Assembly: GCA_013361595.1 (NCBI GenBank)
Contig: JABFXT010000442.1
Coordinates: 1-6,757, forward strand
DNA from: Nocardia sp.
GTDB taxonomy: Bacteria; Actinomycetota; Actinomycetes; Mycobacteriales; Mycobacteriaceae
Length of the DNA: 6,757 nucleotides
Reading direction: 5' to 3'
A program made the position numbers and the translations under genes. Numbering within the stretch: the first letter of the stretch is position 1; each line of letters begins with the position of its first letter. Below are positions 1-6,757 of this stretch, piece by piece. The notes beneath the pieces were generated by a model. That model was not told the origin of the DNA. It saw only the letters and a list, made by a program, of their open reading frames with translations, and did not search any database.

Positions 1-1
1 G

Positions 2-562
2 GTGGATCTCCGCGACCACGTCCTGCACGTCTCCGAGCTCGCGAGCACGCTGGTCGGCTGTCCGGGCGACCGGGCCGGCTCCGACGGCTGGGTCGGCGAC
101 CTGCTGCGCGCGGACCCCGGCTGGCAGCTCGATCACGATCGGCTGACGCTGACCGGGAAGGGCACCACCGTCGTGCTCACCGACAAGAAAGTGCTGCAAC
201 CGGACCGCCCGATCCGCGGCACCGAATGGGTGGTGACCGGCCTGCTCACCCCGGACGCCCGGATCTCCTCGCAGACCGTCGACCGGGTACGGCCGAACCT
301 GACCATCGGTGCCGACGATTCGCTCACCGGTTTCGCCGGCTGCAACCGGCTCACCGGCCGCGCCGTGGTGTCCGGCACCCCGCCGGATGCCGAGATCTCG
401 TTCAGCGCGGCGACGACCCGAATGATGTGCACACCCGAGATCATGGAGGTCGAACACGCGGTACTGGCTGTTCTGCAGGACACGGCCCGGGCCACCGTCG
501 ACGGCGACACCCTCACCCTGCGCACTTCCGAGGGCGACGGTCTGATCCTGCGCGCCGAGTAG
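2..562 (+). CDS. META (HslJ/DUF306) domain protein, 5' end outside window
   Basis: The reading frame is open from the left edge to a TAG at 560-562, so the 186 residues seen are the C-terminal part of a longer protein and the GTG at base 2 is probably an internal valine. Residues about 72-185 form a complete META domain: it opens with GTEWVVTGLL, has the family core GFAGCNRLTG, then TTRMMCTPEIMEVEHAVL, and closes with a strand around DTLTLRTSEGDGLILRAE. The first about 60 residues (STLVGCPGDR ... HDRLTLTG) look like the tail of another META copy with the matching cysteine position, so the protein is probably a tandem META protein. META proteins in actinobacteria are typically exported lipoproteins; the E. 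coli relative HslJ is linked to heat shock and novobiocin resistance. The signal peptide would lie outside the window. It is convergent with the small gene at 651-935. The family call is strong; the biological role is unknown. Confidence 0.85.
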   Translation: MDLRDHVLHVSELASTLVGCPGDRAGSDGWVGDLLRADPGWQLDHDRLTLTGKGTTVVLTDKKVLQPDRPIRGTEWVVTGLLTPDARISSQTVDRVRPNLTIGADDSLTGFAGCNRLTGRAVVSGTPPDAEISFSAATTRMMCTPEIMEVEHAVLAVLQDTARATVDGDTLTLRTSEGDGLILRAE

Positions 563-650
563 CGTTCCGGACGTCGGGGAGCGCGCCCGGGCCCGGTGGA
601 GTTCCCGGCCCACGGGATGCCCCGCCGACGGGCGTCGCACACCCGAACCG
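563..650. other. intergenic spacer between convergent genes, structured but no clear terminator
   Basis: These 88 bases separate the ends of two convergent genes. They are GC-rich and contain a 10-bp palindrome CCGGGCCCGG at 587-596, and a possible long-range pairing of CGTCGG (572-577) with CCGACG (625-630). There is no T tract on either strand, so a terminator is expected from the layout but not shown by the sequence. Confidence 0.4.
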
Positions 651-935
651 CTACGAAATACGCTCCCAGGTAGCATTTTTCATCACATATCGCCTGCCGA
701 TGCCGTGCAGGACAGCGCCCTCCGCCGTCCGTAGATCGGCGTCACGGCCTTCCTCGACGAGGGTTCCGGTCACCTCGAAGGCCGCGTACTGGTCGCCGTC
801 GTCCCATTCGGACAGACCGTCGATATATACATGGGCATCGCCACCGCATCGAAGAACGGCTCCATGAGCGGCATTCTCGGCGATACCGAACAGAATCGCA
901 GTGTCGTCGACGTAGTCGGCGAGGTCCATGCGCAC
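651..935 (-). CDS. small acidic protein, candidate immunity partner of the upstream transglutaminase
   Basis: This encodes 94 residues if it starts at the GTG at 935, or 92 from the ATG at 929. An in-frame TAA two codons upstream of the GTG limits the choice to these two, and neither has a good Shine-Dalgarno sequence. A short inverted repeat (ACCGG/CCGGT, 942-955) lies just upstream and could hide the initiation region. The protein is strongly acidic (18 Asp+Glu against 8 Arg+Lys), with no signal peptide or membrane segment, so it should be cytoplasmic. The order of motifs, AENAAHGAV, then VYIDGLSEW, then FEVTGTLVEE, then AVLHGIGRRYVMKNATWE, suggests a small beta-rich fold and resembles a group of short uncharacterised bacterial proteins I recall, but I cannot confirm that here. 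It lies 65 bases downstream of the transglutaminase gene on the same strand, the usual place for an immunity gene. That function is an inference. It could also be an unrelated hypothetical protein. Confidence 0.7.
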   Translation of the reverse strand: MRMDLADYVDDTAILFGIAENAAHGAVLRCGGDAHVYIDGLSEWDDGDQYAAFEVTGTLVEEGRDADLRTAEGAVLHGIGRRYVMKNATWERIS

Positions 936-1000
936 AGCTTAACCGGGACCCCGGTCGTGGTCCGCCGAACGTAGTACCGGCGTCCGTCCACCGCCTCCGA

Positions 1001-2335
1001 TCACTGAACTGCCCTGGCGAAGCCGAGACAGATCACGGAGCTGTCGAAATCGGGGCGGCCGGAGAAGAACTGCTCCGGCGAGTTCTGCTGCACCGCCATC
1101 GGAATGGCAGATCCACTCGATTCCGGATACATTCGCCAATCTCCGTGATTGGCATTCCACCAGCTACCGGTCGAGGCGTCGTACAGAGCGTAATCGAAGT
1201 TTCCGAACCCGGGCTTGCCGCGGTTGTGGTCTCCCGACATATCGACCTGACCGGTCGCCGGGTCCGGTGCGAACAGGGTGGAATCGGGTGCACGCAGGGC
1301 CCGGACACCGGTTACCCCTTCTTTCACCACCGGGGTCCCTCTGCTGTCCCGAATTACTTCCTGACCGGACCAGAAGTGCTTCGAATAGATTTCCACCTTC
1401 CACTCGGCGGGATCGGCGGACGGGAGATGTCGATCCACATCGCGTAAAAGGGCCAGATCGGGGTCCGCTTTCACCAGGCGCATGAATTCGCCGACATCCT
1501 TCGGACCGGTGGCAATGATCGCTTCGAATTTCCCCGCATAGTTCGACACTCTGTCGAAGGCGCGCTGGTTGCTCTCGATCCTCGCCTCGCGCCGAGCAGC
1601 CATGACATCCCCGATATCACTGTTGGCGATATCGGACCATACGTGCCTTGCCTGCAGGCGCGCTCTGTCCAGATACTTCTTGATCCGCTCGATATGCTCG
1701 GGGGCAGGTGTCGTGGTGCCGTCCTTGTTCTCATGGGACCAGCCCGTACCGCGTTCCGCCACGAGAGCCTCCGCCTCGTCGAGCCGTTGCCGCCAGCGCT
1801 TCACTCGCACGTTCGCGATCTCTCCGGGCACCAGAATTTTCTCCACCGAGTGGATCGCACCGTGCGAAACCGGATCAGCGAACGCCAGGTTCGCGGGCGG
1901 TCCCGCCTCGACTTCCAGCAGCCCGAGACGAACCTTCACGATGCCGATACACCCCTGGCCCAGCACTTTCCGTTCGGCGTCGGTCATCTCCCGGCCGTGC
2001 CGGCGCTCCCACATCGCGATGTAGTCGTCCACCGGATAGCGGCGCTGCGCGGGTACGGGAACGGAACCGTCGACGGTACGACGAGAATCCGACGGGGCAG
2101 CCGGCACTCGGTTCGCGTTGCCGGTTCCATCGACCGTTCCCCGGCTCTGTTCGACGAGCCGCCGGCCGCGCTCCTCAGCGCTACCCACGCTTCTGTGTGC
2201 CGTGCGAACCTCGTCCGCCAAGTCGCCCAGCGTGCCGGACAGGTGGGGCGCAGTCCGTCGGCCGAGTAGTTCGACCATGGCGTCCCGCATCCGCCGGAGC
2301 CACTCGTCCGGCAGATCCCCGACCGCACCCCTCAT
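1001..2335 (-). CDS. microbial transglutaminase (S. mobaraensis type) domain protein, putative toxin
   Basis: From the ATG at 2335 this gives 444 residues. Residues about 99-444 match the protein-glutamine gamma-glutamyltransferase fold of Streptomyces mobaraensis, which crosslinks glutamine and lysine side chains without calcium. Landmarks are YPVDDYIAMW and MTDAERKVLGQGCIGI (catalytic Cys129), PANLAFA, then VEIYSKHFWSGQ (about 314-325), TGQVDMSGDHN, GNFDYALY (Asp381), NANHGDW (His397), and a C-terminal DFDSSVICLGFA. The full Cys-Asp-His triad is therefore kept. About 55 extra residues, mostly helical and charged, sit between the Cys motif and YSKHFW compared with the Streptomyces enzyme. 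Residues 1-95 are helical, then a linker with several Pro and Ser residues. No Sec/Tat signal or recognisable pro-peptide is seen, unlike secreted Streptomyces enzymes. This layout, with a small acidic gene behind it, suggests a polymorphic toxin. The start is uncertain: the frame stays open to a GTG at 2653, but that extension does not look coding, and the ATG has a poor Shine-Dalgarno. Confidence 0.82.
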   Translation of the reverse strand: MRGAVGDLPDEWLRRMRDAMVELLGRRTAPHLSGTLGDLADEVRTAHRSVGSAEERGRRLVEQSRGTVDGTGNANRVPAAPSDSRRTVDGSVPVPAQRRYPVDDYIAMWERRHGREMTDAERKVLGQGCIGIVKVRLGLLEVEAGPPANLAFADPVSHGAIHSVEKILVPGEIANVRVKRWRQRLDEAEALVAERGTGWSHENKDGTTTPAPEHIERIKKYLDRARLQARHVWSDIANSDIGDVMAARREARIESNQRAFDRVSNYAGKFEAIIATGPKDVGEFMRLVKADPDLALLRDVDRHLPSADPAEWKVEIYSKHFWSGQEVIRDSRGTPVVKEGVTGVRALRAPDSTLFAPDPATGQVDMSGDHNRGKPGFGNFDYALYDASTGSWWNANHGDWRMYPESSGSAIPMAVQQNSPEQFFSGRPDFDSSVICLGFARAVQ

Positions 2336-2761
2336 CCCGGGCCGCCCCGGCGGACGCACGCAACGGGTGCGGCCGCAGATCTCATCGTCGGATCGCCGAC
2401 GCCACCGCACAGCGGGATCACCGCCGGATCGATCACGCCGGAGTCCGGCGGGGGATCGGCCGACCGCCCGATCCGACGCCCCAGTACATATCGTGTGCCA
2501 GGGTCGCGCAACATCGTCGTTGCCGAGTGGATCCGCACCGCATCCGGCAGCGATACACCACGGAAAGTCCTGAGCACTACTCGAACGCGATCCACCGCCG
2601 ACCTCGGAAACCGTACGGCTGAAGCAGGTTCGGAGATGTGGTCGGGCTCCCACCTACCGCATCGGGTTCGTCCCGGCACCGGAAGAACCGTACAGCCGAA
2701 ACCGGTGTTCCCGTCCGGCATTCGCCATCCCGGCCGATTCCGGCCTCACCGACGCCATTCG
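2336..2761. other. about 425 bases without a supported gene, upstream of the transglutaminase
   Basis: Two overlapping minus-strand frames are open here: an upstream extension of the transglutaminase frame to 2653, and a second frame from an ATG at 2721 to a TGA at 2332 that overlaps the transglutaminase ATG as ATGA. Neither has a recognisable domain. By my rough count of the second frame, about 70 percent of third positions are G or C, clearly below the glycolytic genes beside it, and its composition (many Arg, Pro, Cys) looks like non-coding GC-rich DNA. The stretch should contain the promoter of the transglutaminase gene, but I could not find a convincing -35/-10 pair. It may also be the decayed remains of a longer N-terminal region. 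Confidence 0.5.
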
Positions 2762-2804
2762 AAAACGATGCGGCCCGCCGGTCGGAAACCGGCGGGCCGC
2801 ATCG
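2762..2804 (-). terminator. intrinsic terminator of the gap-pgk-tpiA operon
   Basis: A perfect 17-bp stem (2766-2782 paired with 2788-2804) encloses a 5-base loop. On the minus strand it is followed directly by TTTT (2765-2762). It starts 12 bases after the tpiA stop codon. The stem is very GC-rich and the T tract is on the operon's side only, so it acts in the minus direction. This is a textbook Rho-independent terminator and marks the end of the glycolytic transcript. Confidence 0.93.
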
Positions 2805-2816
2805 GGATTCGATCGA

Positions 2817-3602
2817 TCAGGGCAGTGGACCGCCCGCCGCGATGGCGGACAGCGTGGCGAATTCGTCGCCCTTGAGCGACGCTCCGCCCACCAGGGCCCC
2901 GTCGATATCGGTCTGCCGGGTCAGTTCGCCGACATTCTTCGCGTTCACCGAACCGCCGTAGAGCACCCGGACGGTCTCGGCGACCTGCTCGCCGGCCAGC
3001 TGCACCAGTTCGCCGCGGATCGCACCGCAGACCTCCTGCGCGTCGGCGGGAGTCGCGACCTTTCCGGTGCCGATCGCCCACACGGGTTCGTAGGCGATCA
3101 CCACCTTCGCGATCTCCTCGGCGGTCAGGCCCTTCAGCGAACCCCGCAGCTGTTCGAGGTTGTACTCGACATGGGTGCCCGCGTCGCGCACATTCAGGCC
3201 CTCACCGATGCAGACGATCGGCGTGATGCCGTGCTTCAGCGCCTGCTTGGCCTTCGCCAGCACCGTGGCGTCGTCCTCGTTGTGGTACTGACGGCGCTCG
3301 GAATGCCCGACCACCGCGAACGCGCAACCCAGCTTCGCCAGCATCGCCGCGCTGATCTCACCGGTGTAGGCGCCCGATTCGTGCACCGAGACGTCCTGCG
3401 CACCGTAGGTGATGCGGAGCTTGTCGCCCTCGACCAGCGTCTGCACACTGCGGATATCGACGAACGGCGGGATCACCGTGACATCGACCTTGTCGAAGTA
3501 CTTGTCGGGCAGCGCGAATGCGATCTTCTGCACCAGGGCGATGGCCTCGAGATGGTTGAGGTTCATCTTCCAGTTGCCCGCGATCAGCGGCTTCCGGGCC
3601 AT
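2817..3602 (-). CDS. tpiA: triosephosphate isomerase
   Basis: This 261-residue protein interconverts dihydroxyacetone phosphate and glyceraldehyde 3-phosphate in the cytoplasm. It is full length for the family and shows all active-site landmarks of the TIM barrel: GNWKMN (Asn10, Lys12) at the start, VVGHSERR with the electrophile His100, [12 protein letters not shown] with the catalytic base Glu172 followed by flexible loop 6, and the phosphate-binding YGGSVN at 215-220. The ATG at 3602 follows the pgk TAG with no bases between them. A GGAGGG Shine-Dalgarno lies inside the end of pgk (3610-3615), 7 bases before the start, so translation is probably coupled to pgk. It is the last gene of the operon before the terminator. 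Because it is coupled to pgk, the premature stop in pgk could also lower its expression through polarity. Confidence 0.98.
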   Translation of the reverse strand: MARKPLIAGNWKMNLNHLEAIALVQKIAFALPDKYFDKVDVTVIPPFVDIRSVQTLVEGDKLRITYGAQDVSVHESGAYTGEISAAMLAKLGCAFAVVGHSERRQYHNEDDATVLAKAKQALKHGITPIVCIGEGLNVRDAGTHVEYNLEQLRGSLKGLTAEEIAKVVIAYEPVWAIGTGKVATPADAQEVCGAIRGELVQLAGEQVAETVRVLYGGSVNAKNVGELTRQTDIDGALVGGASLKGDEFATLSAIAAGGPLP

Positions 3603-4826
3603 CTACGCGCCCTCCGCTTCCTCGAGCACGCTGATACCCGGCAGCGTCTTGCCCTCCAGGTACTCCAGCGACGCCCCGCCACCGGTCGAGATATGCGAGA
3701 AATCGCCCTCGGGGATACCGAGCGCCCGCACGGCCGCGGCGGAATCGCCACCACCGACCACGGTGAACGCACCCTTACCGGTGGCCGTCGCGATGGCCTC
3801 GGCCACCCCGCGGGTCCCGGCCGCGAACTTCTCGAATTCGAACACACCCATCGGGCCGTTCCAGAACACGGTGCGCGCCTCGGTGAGCAGCGCCGCGAAA
3901 CGCTCCACCGATTCGGGGCCGATGTCCAGGCCCAGCCACCCGTCCGGGATCTCGTGCGCCGGAACGACCTTCGACTCCGCGTCGGCGGAGAAGGAATCGG
4001 CGACCACGATATCGCGCGGCAGATGGATGACATCGGCGTAGCGATCCAGCAGGCCCTTGCAGGTATCGATCATCTCCTCCTGCAACAGCGAGGAGCCGAC
4101 CGAGAGACCTTGGGCGGCCAGGAAGGTGAAGCACATCCCGCCACCGATGACCAAGGTGTCGACCTTGGGCGCCAGCGCCTCGATCACCGCCAGTTTGTCC
4201 GACACCTTGGACCCGCCGAGCACCACCGCGTACGGGCGGTCGGTGGATTCGGTGAGCTTGGCCAGCACCTCGGCCTCCGCCGCGACGAGCGTGCCCGCGT
4301 AGTGCGGCAGCAGTTTCGCCACGTCGTAGACCGACGCCTGCTTGCGATGCACCACACCGAACCCGTCGGAGACGAACGCACCGTCGTCGCCGACCAGTTC
4401 CACCAGCGCGGCAGCCAGTTTCGCGCGCTCGGCGTCGTCCTTGCTGGTCTCGCGCGGATCGAAACGGATGTTCTCCAGCAGCAGCACATCCCCGTCGGTC
4501 AGGCCCTCGGACCGCGCCAGCGCGTCCTGACCCACCACATCACCGGCGAGCTGCACATTGCGGCCCAGTTCGGCGGCGAGCCGGGTCGCCACCGGAGCCA
4601 GCGACAGGGCCGGGTCCGGGGCGCCCTTCGGACGACCGAGATGCGCGGTGACGACCACCTACGCGCCGGCTTCCACCAGCGCCCGGATGGTCGGCACCGA
4701 TGCCACGATCCGGCCCGGGTCGGTGATCTGCCCGATGTCCAGCGGAACGTTGAGGTCGGAGCGCACCAGCACCCCGCGCCCCTCGACACCCTCGGCGAGG
4801 AGATCTTCCAGAGTTTTGACAGTCAC
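3603..4826 (-). pseudogene. pgk: phosphoglycerate kinase, interrupted by an in-frame TAG
   Basis: The 407-codon frame encodes the enzyme that makes ATP from 1,3-bisphosphoglycerate. It starts at the GTG at 4826, behind a GAGGA Shine-Dalgarno (4832-4836) that overlaps the gap stop codon. The N-terminal substrate site is recognisable: RSDLNVPLD (Asp24, Asn26), GRI (Arg39) and HLGRPKG (His62, Arg65). The C-terminal nucleotide site is intact: GGGDSAAA at 358-365 and [14 protein letters not shown] from 380. Codon 56, at 4661-4659, is TAG. The Mycobacterium tuberculosis protein has lysine here (AKVVV), so one base change AAG to TAG explains it. Only a 55-residue fragment would be made, or, by restart at the GTG that immediately follows, a 351-residue piece lacking the first part of the substrate site. 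No frameshift, deletion or other stop is visible, so this is either a very recent mutation or a sequencing or assembly error. The enzyme is normally indispensable on most carbon sources, which favours an error or a second copy elsewhere. Confidence 0.93.
4659..4661 (-). other. pgk: premature amber stop (codon 56) in pgk
   Basis: The minus strand reads GAA GCC GGC GCG TAG GTG GTC GTC, that is E-A-G-A-stop-V-V-V. The next codons give the conserved HLGRPKG motif in the same frame, so this is a substitution and not a frameshift. Confidence 0.95.
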
Positions 4827-4831
4827 GCCGT

Positions 4832-4834
4832 TCC

Positions 4835-4836
<2 letters not shown>
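4832..4836 (-). promoter_or_regulatory. ribosome binding site of pgk, overlapping gap stop
   Basis: GAGGA on the minus strand lies 5 bases before the GTG at 4826 and shares bases with the gap TGA (4837-4835). It fixes the GTG as the pgk start and implies translational coupling of gap and pgk. Confidence 0.8.
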
Positions 4837-5872
<1,036 letters not shown>

Positions 5873-5900
5873 TCAAGCGGATCGTTCCGATGCCCTGTTC

Positions 5901-5906
5901 ACCCTA
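5901..5906 (-). promoter_or_regulatory. possible -10 element of the gap operon
   Basis: TAGGGT on the minus strand fits the actinobacterial TANNNT -10 pattern and lies about 47 bases upstream of the gap start, giving a plausible short leader. I see no convincing -35 at the right distance, so this is a weak call. A palindrome GCACCGGTGC at 5950-5959 lies upstream and could be an operator, but nothing supports a specific regulator. Confidence 0.25.
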
Positions 5907-6007
5907 ATGCCTCGCGGTCACCTCTCCGACAGGCACCTGGCGTTGGTGAGCACCGGTGCATGCTGCGCTGAAAGCGCCGGCGACGGAGCACCGTGTACCG
6001 CCGCATA

Positions 6008-6042
6008 CCGGCCGGACGGATGATCGACGGCCGTCCGGCCGG
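6008..6042 (-). terminator. hairpin after whiA, possible U-tract-less terminator
   Basis: A perfect 12-bp stem, CCGGCCGGACGG (6008-6019) with its complement at 6031-6042, encloses an 11-base loop and begins 13 bases after the whiA stop. No T run follows on the minus strand. Such hairpins without a U tract have been proposed as terminators in high-GC actinobacteria. It may insulate the glycolytic operon from whiA transcription, or only slow it. Confidence 0.55.
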
Positions 6043-6055
6043 GACGCGGGAGACC

Positions 6056-6757
6056 TCAGGCGTCGTCGAGAAGCTCCGCCGTGACCGCCGATTCCGTATC
6101 CGGAACCCCCAGTTCTTTCGCCCGCCGGTCGGCCATCGACAGCAGACGCCGGATCCGGCCCGCCACCGCGTCCTTGGTCATCGGCGGATCGGCCAGCTGG
6201 CCGAGTTCTTCGAGAGAGGCCTGCCGGTGCTCGACCCGCAGCTTCCCCGCCGCGGCCAGATGGTCCGGTACGTCCTCGCCGAGCAGTTCCAGGGCCCGTT
6301 CCACCCGGGCCGCCGCCGCGACCGCGGCGCGCGCCGAGCGACGCAGGTTGGCGTCGTCGAAATTGGCGAGCCGGTTGGCGGTGGCGCGCACTTCCCGCCG
6401 CATCCGCCGTTCTTCCCAGGTGAGCCGGGTGTCCTGGGCGCCCATCCGGGTGAGCAGGGCACCGATCGCTTCACCGTCGCGGACCACGACCCGGTCGGTG
6501 CCGCGCACCTCGCGAGCTTTGGCCGAGATCCCGAGCCGCCGGGCGGCACCGACCAGCGCCAGGGCGGCTTCGGGTCCGGGGCAGCTCACCTCCAGGGCCG
6601 AGGAGCGGCCGGGTTCGGTGAGCGATCCGTGGGCCAGGAAGGCACCACGCCAGGCGGCTTCCGCGTCGGCGACACTGCCACCGACCACCTGTGCCGGTAG
6701 TCCCCGCACGGGACGTCCACGCACGTCCAGCAGTCCGGTCTGCCGCGCCAGGGCCTC
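6056..6757 (-). CDS. whiA: DNA-binding protein WhiA, N-terminus outside window
   Basis: The 233 residues seen run from the right edge to TGA at 6058-6056. About 95 N-terminal residues are missing compared with actinobacterial WhiA of about 325. WhiA is a transcription factor conserved in Gram-positive bacteria. In Streptomyces it works with WhiB to start sporulation septation, and in Bacillus it affects division and chromosome segregation. The protein joins a LAGLIDADG homing-endonuclease-like domain to a C-terminal helix-turn-helix. Visible parts are [28 protein letters not shown] of the LAGLIDADG-like half, then [20 protein letters not shown] and [10 protein letters not shown], and the C-terminal DNA-binding unit [16 protein letters not shown] with [12 protein letters not shown]. 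The GTG at 6724 is an internal valine because the conserved frame continues to the edge. In many actinobacteria it sits in a uvrC - rapZ - yvcK-like - whiA cluster, sometimes directly before gap, as here. Confidence 0.96.
   Translation of the reverse strand, partial: EALARQTGLLDVRGRPVRGLPAQVVGGSVADAEAAWRGAFLAHGSLTEPGRSSALEVSCPGPEAALALVGAARRLGISAKAREVRGTDRVVVRDGEAIGALLTRMGAQDTRLTWEERRMRREVRATANRLANFDDANLRRSARAAVAAAARVERALELLGEDVPDHLAAAGKLRVEHRQASLEELGQLADPPMTKDAVAGRIRRLLSMADRRAKELGVPDTESAVTAELLDDA

Noticed and set aside
770..991. Alternative 73-codon minus-strand frame starting with GTG just after the transglutaminase stop, near a GGAGG
   Set aside because: The GGAGG is only 2 bases from the GTG, and most of the frame overlaps the better-supported small acidic gene in another register.
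2485..2515. TTGCGC and TATGTA spaced 15 bases apart as a promoter for the transglutaminase gene
   Set aside because: Both hexamers are poor matches, spacing is short, and the leader would be about 140 bases; not convincing.
1708..2622. Plus-strand open frame of 304 codons opposite the transglutaminase
   Set aside because: Arg/Pro/Ser-rich shadow translation; the opposite strand carries recognisable transglutaminase motifs.
2609..2706. Imperfect direct repeat around ACCGTAC(A/G)GC(C/T)GAA
   Set aside because: Two copies with several mismatches and no flanking mobile-element features; likely chance in GC-rich DNA.

Overview
The window looks like a high-GC actinobacterial chromosome, most likely Nocardia or a close relative in the Mycobacteriales. 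I base this on the GC-rich third codon positions of the housekeeping genes, frequent GTG starts, and the order whiA - gap - pgk - tpiA with mycobacterial-type protein sequences. No database could be searched, so the genus is an inference.

Right half (about 2760-6757, all on the minus strand). The C-terminal part of whiA (sporulation/division regulator) enters from the right edge. It ends at a hairpin that looks like a U-tract-less terminator. About 200 bases later the tight glycolytic operon gap - pgk - tpiA begins: 8 bases separate gap and pgk, and 0 bases separate pgk and tpiA, each with a clear Shine-Dalgarno sequence. The operon closes with a near-perfect intrinsic terminator (17-bp stem, then TTTT). 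These enzymes carry triose phosphates through the middle of glycolysis. The main anomaly is a TAG stop at codon 56 of pgk, where the family has lysine; everything downstream stays in frame and well conserved.

Left half (1 to about 2760). This is accessory in character and lacks the secG and ppc genes that normally follow tpiA. A minus-strand gene encodes a protein whose C-terminal about 345 residues match the Streptomyces mobaraensis-type microbial transglutaminase, with Cys, Asp and His of the catalytic triad all present. It has no visible secretion signal and instead carries an alpha-helical N-terminal segment of about 95 residues. Directly downstream on the same strand is a small, strongly acidic protein that could be its cognate immunity protein. 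Together they resemble a polymorphic toxin/immunity pair; this pairing is an inference. About 425 bases upstream of the transglutaminase hold no gene I can support. Convergent to the pair, at the left edge, is the 3' part of a plus-strand gene for a tandem META (HslJ-like) domain protein.

No tRNA, rRNA, CRISPR array, insertion sequence or phage gene was seen.
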